Below, piece by piece: positions 10,312 through 19,617 of a stretch of 64,000 nucleotides of DNA. The stretch's first letter is position 1. The number at the start of each line of letters is the position of its first letter. The position numbers and the translations under genes are program-made. Location of the stretch: NCBI GenBank assembly GCA_020058765.1, contig JAGVDM010000006.1, positions 117,488 to 181,487 of the forward strand. Direction: 5' to 3'. The stretch is from Candidatus Peribacterales bacterium. GTDB taxonomy: Bacteria > Patescibacteriota > Gracilibacteria > Peribacterales > Peribacteraceae. The notes beneath the pieces are model-generated. The model did not search any database, was not told where the DNA came from, and saw only the letters and a program-made list of their open reading frames with translations.

Positions 10312-11349
10312 TCAGGCGAGCAGCTGCATAAACCTCTCTCTCCCCAGCGATTGTACGTGTGCGGCACCAATCCGAATAGGAACAGCGATGCGCACCTCAT
10401 TTCCGACATTCTTTTTGTCATTGCGCATAATGTCCCACAGTGCGCGCACATCGATATCGCGAGGAATATGCACGGGCATATCGAGTATTTCCAGTGCACG
10501 GAGAACACGCTGGCGATCGGGGAAATCGGAGAGTGCCATTTCACAGGACATACCAATACTCACCGCCTTGCCATGAGAAAGAGAAAATTGTGACAACGCT
10601 TCAAGCGCATGCCCCACAGTGTGACCGAAGTTCAACGTATGCCGCAGTTCGATGCCGTGACCCATGGCTTCTGTTTTGATACGCGCGGCATTCTCTACTG
10701 CAGCCTCCAAAGCACCATCCTCACGTGCAACCACTCGCTCGAGATTCTCTTCCAGCCAACCAAAGTACTCGCTATCTAACACGGCGCCGAGTTTTACGGC
10801 TTCCACGAGGCCTTCGCGCAGTTGCGCATCGGGCAATGATCCTAGGATATCCAAATCAACCAAAACGGCTTCTGGATACCACTCATGACCAATGACATTT
10901 TTCACTGGCCCAGCATTCACATACACCTTTCCACCAATGGCGGCATCGGCCATACCGAGCAGGGTCGTGGGAATATTCACAAAACGAATTCCGCGCATGT
11001 ACACAGCTGCAAGGAATCCTCCAAGATCAGAAATCATCCCGCCGCCCACGTTCACAAGGAGAGAATGACGTGTGGCGTGCTGCAGAAGCAGTTCGCGAAC
11101 TAATGCATCAACTGTTTCGAGCGATTTGGATGCCTCACCGGAAGGCACAGGAAGCAGAACGGAATCGGGCACGAGAGACTGCACACGCTCTGCAATATCC
11201 TGCAATGCGGTGTCATGAAGAATAAAGACGCGATCTACATCTGCCAGGCGCTCCAAGAGGCTTAAAATGCCTTGAGCGGCACCATGACCAACTGTCACCG
11301 CACATGCGCGAACAGGAACAGCGGCGATGTGCAGGTTAAAGGTCTTCAT
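10312..11349 (-). CDS. aroB: 3-dehydroquinate synthase
   Basis: NVGGGMISDLGGFLAAVYMRGIRFVNIPTTLLGMADAAIGGK and HTLNFGHTVGHALE motifs. Confidence 0.95.
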   Translation of the reverse strand: MKTFNLHIAAVPVRACAVTVGHGAAQGILSLLERLADVDRVFILHDTALQDIAERVQSLVPDSVLLPVPSGEASKSLETVDALVRELLLQHATRHSLLVNVGGGMISDLGGFLAAVYMRGIRFVNIPTTLLGMADAAIGGKVYVNAGPVKNVIGHEWYPEAVLVDLDILGSLPDAQLREGLVEAVKLGAVLDSEYFGWLEENLERVVAREDGALEAAVENAARIKTEAMGHGIELRHTLNFGHTVGHALEALSQFSLSHGKAVSIGMSCEMALSDFPDRQRVLRALEILDMPVHIPRDIDVRALWDIMRNDKKNVGNEVRIAVPIRIGAAHVQSLGRERFMQLLA

Positions 11350-11383
11350 CCGAACGGGGATTGTACATCTTCTGCTTTGCAGG

Positions 11384-12904
11384 TCACGCACGACGACGCA
11401 CAACTGCAAATGCAGTCGCATTTCGCGGATCGTGGTGCACGGATTCCGCGAGGACTTTCAGGCCGTAAAACTCCGCTGCACGCTTGGAGGCAAACACGCC
11501 CTTCGTTTTTGGCAATGCTCCCGTTGCTAGCAGCTTGGCAGAAAGCGCTGTATCCATTTCGTCTGTTGCTGGCTCCACAGGGATATCCGGCCAACGTTGT
11601 GCAAGCGTAAGCCTGCATTGGCTCAAGGCAATTGGATGGCCAAAGAAAGCATCGAGCTGATAAATATCGTGAATATCCGGATGCCCAAGAATGCACATGT
11701 TGATCGGCATGGTAAACAGTGCGAGCACGTCGAATTGGTACTCACCCATTGCCTGAATGGATTCGACGTATCCGCCCGAACCGGAGTTGGCGAATGCGAA
11801 AATACCGCGATCCACTTCGCCCTGTGCAACGGCACGCAGCACGTTTGCAGAGTGTACAAGCTCAACAACAGAAAAACGCGATTCGGGGACATGGAGAATC
11901 TCCGTCGCAAAGCGGTGCCACGCCTCATCGGTAAATGCGCCGCGTATCCCATGAATCCCAACCGAAACCTGCGATCCTTCCGGCAGAATATCTCCAATCG
12001 GTGACAACTTTTGCACGTATAAATCGGAAGCGGTTGCTGCCGCTCGGCCGAGGAATGTTTCATTCATGAGGTGAAAATCCTGCGTGACGTATTCGAGTAT
12101 CGTGGACTCGAAATTCTGCGGTGCACGAATGGCGCGCGCATCTTTGAGTTGCTGCTGCATGAATGCATCAATGCGCTCGAAAAATGCATCGTCGGCTAAT
12201 GCGCGGAACACCTCCTGGCATGTATCGAGAAACTTTGGCGATACATCGAGCAAAAGATCTTTCCGGAGCCACAATGGCACCGAATAGACTGCCTGAAAAT
12301 GCGCTTTAATCAGCGATGCAAATGATGGCGATGTGCACTTCAGCACGTTTTCGAGTGTGAGTGTTTCTGAAGACTGCGCCGCATATCTGCGCAGGAATTC
12401 CGAGAGGAAGACCGACACCATCTGCGGCATCCCAAGCACGATGGACATAAGAAGATCATGCTCCTCTGCACTCGTCACCGAGTGCATCATGACTTTCTTT
12501 TCTGAGAGCAAATCCAGAAACCACTGTGCGCGCGGATGATTGGGGATCTCACCAACCGTTACCCACTTCTGTCGCGTCCATGGAGTATGGGGCCCGTTCA
12601 TTGGATGCACAGAAAAGTACTGCGCGCCCGTAGCTGTGACGGTTTCACGTAAGTTGTGTTTCACGCTGCAAATATCTATGACGAGCTGAGACGGTGAAAG
12701 CTGCACTCCTCGCAAAACATCTTCCACCGCGGATTGTGGCACCGAGAGAATGATAATTTCCGATGTGAGTGCACGAGAAATCTCTTCAGCACTCGACGTT
12801 CTCCTTAGTGGAAAAAGCTGAGATTTTTTCTCGAGTAGGGGCGTGAGCACATGTGCCCCCATATCACCGCGAGCGCCGAAGAGAGCGACTGTAGGAAGTG
12901 TCAT
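11384..12904 (-). CDS. fused prephenate dehydrogenase (TyrA-like) / prephenate dehydratase (PheA-like) protein
   Basis: N-terminal Rossmann TyrA region (VALFGARGDMGAHVLTPLL, HPMNGP) and C-terminal PheA-like region (GIHGIRGAFTDEAW, ANSGSGGYVESIQ, ASKRAAEFYGLKVL). Confidence 0.85.
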   Translation of the reverse strand: MTLPTVALFGARGDMGAHVLTPLLEKKSQLFPLRRTSSAEEISRALTSEIIILSVPQSAVEDVLRGVQLSPSQLVIDICSVKHNLRETVTATGAQYFSVHPMNGPHTPWTRQKWVTVGEIPNHPRAQWFLDLLSEKKVMMHSVTSAEEHDLLMSIVLGMPQMVSVFLSEFLRRYAAQSSETLTLENVLKCTSPSFASLIKAHFQAVYSVPLWLRKDLLLDVSPKFLDTCQEVFRALADDAFFERIDAFMQQQLKDARAIRAPQNFESTILEYVTQDFHLMNETFLGRAAATASDLYVQKLSPIGDILPEGSQVSVGIHGIRGAFTDEAWHRFATEILHVPESRFSVVELVHSANVLRAVAQGEVDRGIFAFANSGSGGYVESIQAMGEYQFDVLALFTMPINMCILGHPDIHDIYQLDAFFGHPIALSQCRLTLAQRWPDIPVEPATDEMDTALSAKLLATGALPKTKGVFASKRAAEFYGLKVLAESVHHDPRNATAFAVVRRRA

Positions 12905-14055
12905 GCGCGCAGAGAACGGAGTTCTGCTTGAGTGTACGGCGTACCAAGGGTGAATACCATCATGGGGCTACCGAACGAATGGATCTTCGTAAGCTCCTGC
13001 TGATCACGGGTACCAATGCGACCGCTCTCAGTAGTAATGCAGTATTCCACCTCGCGGTTGCGCACCATGTCGGCAGCGGCGGCGTTGGATGTTGCATCCA
13101 CCCATTCGGCATACGGATCTTGCCCTGCAATCCATGGTTGCATGAGCGGTTTTGGAGAACCATGTGTTGCTACACGAGGCCGATGACCATTGCTCTCCAC
13201 ATCACCAAGTGCAGCGAGCTGCATTTCATCAAGAGGCATGTACTGGTGATCGGCAAAGAGAAGCTCCATGCGTTCGCGTACGCGGTCTTGATACAATTTG
13301 GGCATACCGAAGTACACGGCACATTCCATATGCAGCGGTACCGTGCCTGCGCGCTTCTCTGCGGCGGCAAGTTCAGCATACTGTATCGGTGTAATGCCAC
13401 GAGGGTGCACGGTCAGATCCGACTTCCCTGCAATGCCAAGATTGCGAAGGTACAGCTCCGATGCCTGTGCAATATTAGTACCCTGCGGACCAAGTGCATG
13501 AAGACGCACGTGTTCCACAGCGGGTGATGCAAGAATCTGGCGCAGATCGTGGTTCGTGACGATGTCCGAACCCATCACTGCCTTCATGCTCTCAGAGCGC
13601 TCTCGCTCGAGTACAGCTGTTGTAGGGCGAGTGGATGATGCCTCGGTTTGGCGAAGGCCGTGTGCAGTGGTACCGATGGTTCGCAGTGTGAGGGCGTCTG
13701 CGCCACCGGGGTCGCGAATGTACTGATGATCCACAAAGCTCGCGACTCTTGGCGTACCGAAGTATCGCTTTGGTAGATCGGGATTGGTAGCGCTGTCGAT
13801 GAAGAGCGGCACAACACCATGAGCGTCTTCATCTGCCAATGCCTCGTACGGAATACCGCCTGAGACTTCTGTCACTTGCAGCTTGGATCGTATGCCAAGC
13901 ACACGCGCATAGATCTCAGCAGCTTCGCGGTTTTGTGGTTCACAAACGCAATGTAATGTGCGCACGTCTGGATGACGCAATGCATGACCGAACTGTTCGG
14001 GCTCAGGCTGCGTGCCTGTTGGGAACGAAGAGAGGGATGGAAGAGTAGTAGGCAT
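12901..14055 (-). CDS. internally duplicated protein resembling the prephenate dehydratase/BacA-type prephenate decarboxylase fold
   Basis: LGPQGTNIAQASELYLRNLGI and DATSNAAAADMVRNREVEYCITTESG motifs; two related copies of about 90 aa; overlaps the TyrA-PheA start by 4 bp. Confidence 0.55.
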   Translation of the reverse strand: MPTTLPSLSSFPTGTQPEPEQFGHALRHPDVRTLHCVCEPQNREAAEIYARVLGIRSKLQVTEVSGGIPYEALADEDAHGVVPLFIDSATNPDLPKRYFGTPRVASFVDHQYIRDPGGADALTLRTIGTTAHGLRQTEASSTRPTTAVLERERSESMKAVMGSDIVTNHDLRQILASPAVEHVRLHALGPQGTNIAQASELYLRNLGIAGKSDLTVHPRGITPIQYAELAAAEKRAGTVPLHMECAVYFGMPKLYQDRVRERMELLFADHQYMPLDEMQLAALGDVESNGHRPRVATHGSPKPLMQPWIAGQDPYAEWVDATSNAAAADMVRNREVEYCITTESGRIGTRDQQELTKIHSFGSPMMVFTLGTPYTQAELRSLRA

Positions 14056-14067
14056 AAGGAATAGGAA

Positions 14068-14490
14068 TCAGGCGGATACAAGTTCATCGGAATGCACAGC
14101 AATAGGCTCCTGCGCTCGCGCTGGCTGCTTGTCTCCCACGGTAATATGCGAACCATTGTGGTTGCGAACGAGCATACGGATTGTTTCAACCGTTCCTTCG
14201 CGATCTTGCTCCAGACGATCCAGCACTGCTTGCACGCACTCTGCACGAGGCAGCATTTCAACGGAGAGCGATGGGATGGAAATAGGGACATGCGACAGGT
14301 GCGGTGCATTCCTGAGCGGCACAACCAATTCAATCGCCTCACGAATATCGAGAGTCTGAGGTTCTGCGGCAGCATCGCGTTCCTGCATTGCAGCAAGTTC
14401 TTCTGTTGTAGGTGGAAGATTTGCTCTGTAGGTTCCCGCACGCCCTTCGGCGCGGAGAAGAAGGAATTGTTCTGATGGAAGAGATGGCAT
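14068..14490 (-). CDS. hypothetical protein, first gene of the aromatic cluster
   Basis: ORF 12 bp upstream of the 12901-14055 gene, same strand. Confidence 0.55.
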   Translation of the reverse strand: MPSLPSEQFLLLRAEGRAGTYRANLPPTTEELAAMQERDAAAEPQTLDIREAIELVVPLRNAPHLSHVPISIPSLSVEMLPRAECVQAVLDRLEQDREGTVETIRMLVRNHNGSHITVGDKQPARAQEPIAVHSDELVSA

Positions 14491-14505
14491 GGGATTGGAT
14501 GGGGG

Positions 14506-15504
14506 ATGAGAAATACAGAAAACACACTCCTCCGCTTGGGGAGAGGAGCTCGCTTGCTGGAACCAATTCTTGCGTTACCAGCTCAGACGCGACGTCTCCT
14601 GTCCCCGACTAAACGGGAACCAATAGAAGCCGTACGCAAACACCTGACTGGTCATGTGCGGGTACTGTACTTCTCTCACGGCAGATGTCAAGATTGTGCC
14701 ATCGCTTCATTGCAAGACGACGTACGGCAGTTCTGTATCCGCAATCATCTGCGGCTGAATACCGATTTGGGGCAGCACTTCCTCATAGATCAAGAAGTGC
14801 TGGACCGCATTATCGAAGCAGCTCACCTCGTAGAAGGAGAGCGCGTCGTAGAGATTGGCCCCGGTATTGGCGTGCTCACGCGGGAGCTGCTCAAGCGCAA
14901 AACGAATGTTACCGCGATAGAGATCGATGAACGGTTCGTGCCGCTCGTAGGGTACTTCACAAGAGAATATGGTAAAGCGACCATTATTCAAGGAAATGCT
15001 CTGCAGGTAGATCTACCGCAGGAACCCTACAAGATGGTGGCCAATATCCCCTACCACATTACCTCTCCGCTCTTCCGCCACGCATTCCTGGAATCCCCCA
15101 CACCGCCGATCAGCATGACACTGCTCATACAGCGTGAGGTGGCGGAGAAAATCTGCAGCACGAAAGACCGGGGAATTCTGTCGGTCATCGTGCAGCTCTT
15201 TGGAATTCCAAAAATTGTGACACACGTGCCACCACGTTCGTTCCTGCCGCCGCCGAAAGTGGATTCATCGGTGATCCACGTAGAGTGCTTCAAAGAACCC
15301 AAAGCCACGGCAAAAGAGATGGAAGAAATCTTGAAGCTGACCAAGATTGGCTTCGCGCAGAAGCGCAAGATGCTACGCAATTCGATTGGGGGTATGCCAG
15401 ATGGTATGGAGCGAATGGAGAGTGCGGGCATCGAAGCAACACGCCGCCCGCAAACGCTCACAATTGAAGAGTGGATCGCGCTAGCGCGCACACGTTCCCT
15501 ATAG
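14506..15504 (+). CDS. rsmA: 16S rRNA dimethyladenosine transferase (true start probably downstream, e.g. TTG at 14710)
   Basis: LGQHFLIDQEVLDRI, VVEIGPGIGVLTRELL, MVANIPYHITSPLF motifs. Confidence 0.93.
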   Translation: MRNTENTLLRLGRGARLLEPILALPAQTRRLLSPTKREPIEAVRKHLTGHVRVLYFSHGRCQDCAIASLQDDVRQFCIRNHLRLNTDLGQHFLIDQEVLDRIIEAAHLVEGERVVEIGPGIGVLTRELLKRKTNVTAIEIDERFVPLVGYFTREYGKATIIQGNALQVDLPQEPYKMVANIPYHITSPLFRHAFLESPTPPISMTLLIQREVAEKICSTKDRGILSVIVQLFGIPKIVTHVPPRSFLPPPKVDSSVIHVECFKEPKATAKEMEEILKLTKIGFAQKRKMLRNSIGGMPDGMERMESAGIEATRRPQTLTIEEWIALARTRSL

Positions 15505-15708
15505 AAGAAGAACTGCGCGAAGCAATCCGCAACAGGAGAAGAGCTGTGTGACGAGTGCAATCTATCGATATGCCTGATGTGGAGCGCGTGTATTGATTGG
15601 ATCATCCCTGCATGCACGCAATGCGAGCCAATGCAGGGTGGGATCCGCGCGCCACGGGGGGTGTTGCGGCAAACAGAGAGGTTTTGGCGCGCGGTGCGTT
15701 TTCTTTGT

Positions 15709-15739
15709 TTCTTTCTTTGTCGGGAAGACAAAGAAAGAA
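15709..15739 (+). promoter_or_regulatory. leader hairpin immediately upstream of the comEC start codon
   Basis: Perfect 13-bp inverted repeat TTCTTTCTTTGTC-GGGAA-GACAAAGAAAGAA ending 12 nt before the ATG at 15752. Confidence 0.5.
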
Positions 15740-15751
15740 GCGATCTGCGCT

Positions 15752-17251
15752 ATGACTACTTCTCGCATCGCCTACGCATTCCTCCTTGGCTTTCTTGCTA
15801 CTGTGTTCTGCCTGCAGTGGTGGCAATTTCTATTGTATTGGCCTCTTGTGGCAACACTCTTCCTCGTACTATTGCTGAGTGCATTACTGAGGATACGATC
15901 GAAAAATAGCCTATGGATATGCGCTGTATTCGCAGCATTCGGCTGCATAATCGCCTGCTGGGTGGTGATGGCATCCACGCATGTATCGACTGCGACTAGC
16001 GTGGAAATGCACGCCAACGGAGAAACAGTCACGCTCACAGGTTGGGTAGATGAGGAACCAGATCGTCGTCCTCTACAGACGAAGTACACCGTTCGTGTGC
16101 ATCTGCTCACGAATGGATCAGGCGCTACCGCGGCGGTGCACGGGCGCGTGCTCGCAACGGATCATCGGCAGTGGCCGGAGTTCTCCTACGGCGATCCCGT
16201 ACACATACGCGGACTCCTCGAGCGACCAGGGGCAATCGAAACGTTTCGGTACGACAACTACCTCAGTCTTTCGGACATCTATGCAGTCATGTATCGCGCA
16301 AGTATCCAAAGAGCCGAGGGGGTGAAGAGTGGCAACGCACTATTCGCAATACTCTTTCATACAAAGCAGCAATTCGAGGCGCAGATCAACAGGCTGTACC
16401 CTGAGCCGCATGCATCGTTCATGGCAGGAATCCTCACCGGTTCCCGAAAGGGCATCCCCGATGCAGTGCTCGAGGATTTCAATACAACTGGCCTCACACA
16501 CATCATTGCTATATCGGGGTACAACATCACGATCGTCGTGAGCGTAGTAAGCGCAGCGCTGTTCTGGGTACCCCTGCGATGGCGACTAGTACCGTCCATG
16601 GTTGCCATCATTGCATTCACACTCTTTGTGGGAGCAAGCGCTGCCGTCGTCCGCTCTGCAATCATGGGAATACTCGGCGTGTGTGCGCTCACGCTTGGGA
16701 GGCAATACCACGTACGGCTTGCGATTCTTTGGGCTGCGTTTGGCATGCTCTGCTGGAACCTGAAATTCCTCTGGTACGACGCGGGCTTCCAGCTTTCGTT
16801 TTTGGCAGTGATCGGCCTGACGGAATTGAGCCCTCTGCTCAATCGAATATTCGCACGAGTACCCGCTGTGCTCGGACTGCGCGAAGGATTGCAAATGACC
16901 TGTGCCGCGCAGGTGTTTGCCGTGCCACTCATCGTACTGCTCTTTGGGAGGCTCTCGCTCATCGCCCCAATCGCAAATGTGCTGGTAGCACCGTTCATTC
17001 CACTCGCGATGCTCTTTGGATTTTTGGGAACCATTGTGAGCACTGTCGCGTTCGTACCAGGGCAGATTATTGCCTACTTGGGGTGGGGATGCTTGGAATG
17101 GATTCTGCAAGTCAGTCAGCTCCTTGCACGAATCCCATTCGCATCAATACACACTCCCATCATCAACACATGGGGAATCGTGCTTTATTACACTCTGCTT
17201 CTCATTGGTATTTTGCGGGCCAATCGTACACAAATATCTTGTGATCCCTGA
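15752..17251 (+). CDS. comEC: ComEC/Rec2-family competence membrane protein
   Basis: Competence-domain sequence GLTHIIAISGYNITIVVSVV; many TM helices; HMAFMAGILTGSRKG-like region. Confidence 0.88.
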   Translation: MTTSRIAYAFLLGFLATVFCLQWWQFLLYWPLVATLFLVLLLSALLRIRSKNSLWICAVFAAFGCIIACWVVMASTHVSTATSVEMHANGETVTLTGWVDEEPDRRPLQTKYTVRVHLLTNGSGATAAVHGRVLATDHRQWPEFSYGDPVHIRGLLERPGAIETFRYDNYLSLSDIYAVMYRASIQRAEGVKSGNALFAILFHTKQQFEAQINRLYPEPHASFMAGILTGSRKGIPDAVLEDFNTTGLTHIIAISGYNITIVVSVVSAALFWVPLRWRLVPSMVAIIAFTLFVGASAAVVRSAIMGILGVCALTLGRQYHVRLAILWAAFGMLCWNLKFLWYDAGFQLSFLAVIGLTELSPLLNRIFARVPAVLGLREGLQMTCAAQVFAVPLIVLLFGRLSLIAPIANVLVAPFIPLAMLFGFLGTIVSTVAFVPGQIIAYLGWGCLEWILQVSQLLARIPFASIHTPIINTWGIVLYYTLLLIGILRANRTQISCDP

Positions 17252-17756
17252 CCCTCGCGCGCACCAAATACGTTGTCGTCGGCTCGCGATCTGGGAACGG
17301 AAAGTCGTGCGACACCACGCGTGCTCCCGGCCGCAATTCACGGTCAAGCTTCGGCAACAGTTGCTGCATGACTTTTGGGTACAGGTACAAGAAGAGGCAA
17401 TCTGCATGGCGCACGTCATAGTCGAACAGAGAACCACGATGCCACAGGATGCCATCTCGCGTGCACCACGAACGCAGCCACCCCACAAAACACGTGGTAG
17501 GCACGGCTTCCACACCTATCGCTCGTAGCCCAGGGCACGCACGGCAAGCCTCGCGAAGCACTCTCCCATCACCCGCACCCAAATCGAGAATCGTCTGCCC
17601 TGAGCGCAGTTCGGCAGCTTGCACCATGGCACGTACAGCTGCCTTGGAGCTGGGTACAAAAGGCACCGGTACGCTGAATTGCCATATCGTGGAAACAATC
17701 AACAGAACAATGAGCAGCGCCGCAAGAACGAGAAGAACGACTGGGAGCAAAGGCAC
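17202..17756 (-). CDS. class I SAM-dependent methyltransferase with N-terminal TM
   Basis: LRSGQTILDLGAGDGRVLREA motif I; N-terminal hydrophobic helix. Confidence 0.75.
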   Translation of the reverse strand: MPLLPVVLLVLAALLIVLLIVSTIWQFSVPVPFVPSSKAAVRAMVQAAELRSGQTILDLGAGDGRVLREACRACPGLRAIGVEAVPTTCFVGWLRSWCTRDGILWHRGSLFDYDVRHADCLFLYLYPKVMQQLLPKLDRELRPGARVVSHDFPFPDREPTTTYLVRARVRDHKIFVYDWPAKYQ

Positions 17757-17847
17757 GGACGAAGCCTACCGCAGAATACGGCGAAACAGATATCGAAATA
17801 CACTATGCCCCTGCTACAGTGGCGGAGAATTTTCTTCGCTTTTCCTC

Positions 17848-18498
17848 ATGCGCCTTTCCAAAGAACTCAAGCTTCGCCTCCTCCTCGGCCTCTTCGTGGG
17901 GCTCTTGGTTGGCATGAACCTGCTTGGGAACAAGATCACGACGCTCCTTGGTATTTCGGTCTCTGTGAGCATTTTCATGGTGCCGCTCACCTTCCTCATT
18001 ACCGACATTGTGGAAGAGGTATACGGCAAAGACGAAGTGCTGCAATTCATTATCGCTGGCGTGGCAACCATCGTGATCATGATGGCGTATACAGCGCTCT
18101 TTGTGATCCTGCCACCAAACGAACGCTTCGAACACAATGAGGCGTACAGCACGATCTTCGGCTCAAGCCTGCGCATCATGACGGCGAGCGTGATTGCGTT
18201 CCTGCTCGCACAGCTGCATGACATGTGGTCGTTCGCCTTCTGGAAGCGCAAGACGAAAGGCAAGGCACTCTGGCTCCGCAACAATCTTTCCACCTGGGTA
18301 TCACAGGCGATCGACACACTCGTATTCATGATGATTGCGTTCTACCAAGTGAGCGATCGCTTCACGTTCGCATTCATTATTCAGCTGTCGATCCCCTACT
18401 ACCTGTTCAAGTTGGTATTTGCAGCACTGGATACGCCCTTCGTCTACCTCGGCGTCCATTGGCTACGCGGTAAAGAAGCAGAAGCGCCCGTTGCCTAA
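17848..18498 (+). CDS. VUT (YhhQ/DUF165) family queuosine-precursor transporter
   Basis: Six-TM protein with LTFLITDIVEEVYGKDE and ISYxxxD-type family pattern; paralog of 31902-32564. Confidence 0.8.
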   Translation: MRLSKELKLRLLLGLFVGLLVGMNLLGNKITTLLGISVSVSIFMVPLTFLITDIVEEVYGKDEVLQFIIAGVATIVIMMAYTALFVILPPNERFEHNEAYSTIFGSSLRIMTASVIAFLLAQLHDMWSFAFWKRKTKGKALWLRNNLSTWVSQAIDTLVFMMIAFYQVSDRFTFAFIIQLSIPYYLFKLVFAALDTPFVYLGVHWLRGKEAEAPVA

Positions 18499-18965
18499 GC
18501 AGAGAGCTCGTCTATATCCGCGAGGATCTGATGTGCATGGGCTTCCACATCTATCCCTTCGTATATCTTCGCAATGTTGCCAGCGGGATCAATGAGGAAA
18601 GTAACGCGGGCAATGCCAAAGCCGAGCTTGCCGTAGAGCGTGCGCTCGCGCCATGCGCCATAGGCTGTACTCACTACACCGTCCGCATCGCTCAAAAGCG
18701 GGAAGGGCAGTGAGAACTTCTCGGCAAACTTTGCGTGGCTCTCGACAGTATCTCGACTCACGCCAAAGATCACTGCATCGCGTTCGCTAAACACTTCTGT
18801 GTTATCACGGAAGCCACATGCCTCCTTGGTGCACCCAGGTGTATCGTCCTTGGGGTAGAAATACAGCACCACCCATTGGCCGAGGTACTGCTCTAGCGCA
18901 TGGATTGTGCCCTCTTGATCCGGAACAGAGAACAACGGAGCGGATGACCCAACGGCAAGACTCAT
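18495..18965 (-). CDS. bcp: thioredoxin-dependent thiol peroxidase (BCP-type peroxiredoxin)
   Basis: VLYFYPKDDTPGCTKEACGFRD. Confidence 0.95.
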   Translation of the reverse strand: MSLAVGSSAPLFSVPDQEGTIHALEQYLGQWVVLYFYPKDDTPGCTKEACGFRDNTEVFSERDAVIFGVSRDTVESHAKFAEKFSLPFPLLSDADGVVSTAYGAWRERTLYGKLGFGIARVTFLIDPAGNIAKIYEGIDVEAHAHQILADIDELSA

Positions 18966-18981
18966 AGAAACAAGGCGGGAA

Positions 18982-19569
18982 TTATGCGGAAGGCCATGTG
19001 TCATGGAACACGAATGCGGATTGCGGATTGCGCACTCGTGGTGATGCCTCTCGTGCATGCAATTCTGCTGCGGCACTATCATCGTGATACCCAATCGCAG
19101 TCATGCTCGCAGCAATGTAATCATCGGACACGCCGAGGCGCACGTTTGCCCCTTGCCAATCAAAACCGGCCATGGAATGGCCGATCAAACCGAGGGAGGA
19201 AAGCTGTAAAAGCACATAGCCTGTCGCACATCCCGCATCATGCATGGCATGCCGATTCTCTTTGCCGTTACGATCGAATGTCTTCTTCGCAAAAGTGACC
19301 ATCAAGAACCCTGCATTCTTTGCCCAAGCGTTCCCTTCCACGAGGAGCGACTCTATTGCGGCACGAGCTTCACCATCATCTTTCTGTGCATACACGTATC
19401 TCCACGGCTGTTCGTTGTAGCTGCTTGGCGCCCAGCGTGCGGCTTCGAATAGTGTGCGAATTTTTTCCGGCTCCACCGTGCGCGGAGAAAACGCCACCGG
19501 ACTCCAGCGATCACGAATGGGATCAAGAATAGGCACATCTGCCGGTGCGGGTTTCTGCGGAAAGTGCAT
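18982..19569 (-). CDS. nitroreductase family protein
   Basis: DRWSPVAFSPRTVEPEKIRTLFEAARWAPSSYNEQPWRYV. Confidence 0.9.
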   Translation of the reverse strand: MHFPQKPAPADVPILDPIRDRWSPVAFSPRTVEPEKIRTLFEAARWAPSSYNEQPWRYVYAQKDDGEARAAIESLLVEGNAWAKNAGFLMVTFAKKTFDRNGKENRHAMHDAGCATGYVLLQLSSLGLIGHSMAGFDWQGANVRLGVSDDYIAASMTAIGYHDDSAAAELHAREASPRVRNPQSAFVFHDTWPSA

Positions 19570-19617
19570 GGGCGCACTATAGCAGACGGCTCAGCAGAAC
19601 TTTTCTTAAGAAAACGC

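Noticed and set aside
16579-17244. 221-aa plus-strand ORF and 16357-17043 minus ORF
   Set aside because: Alternative frames inside comEC; low-quality composition.
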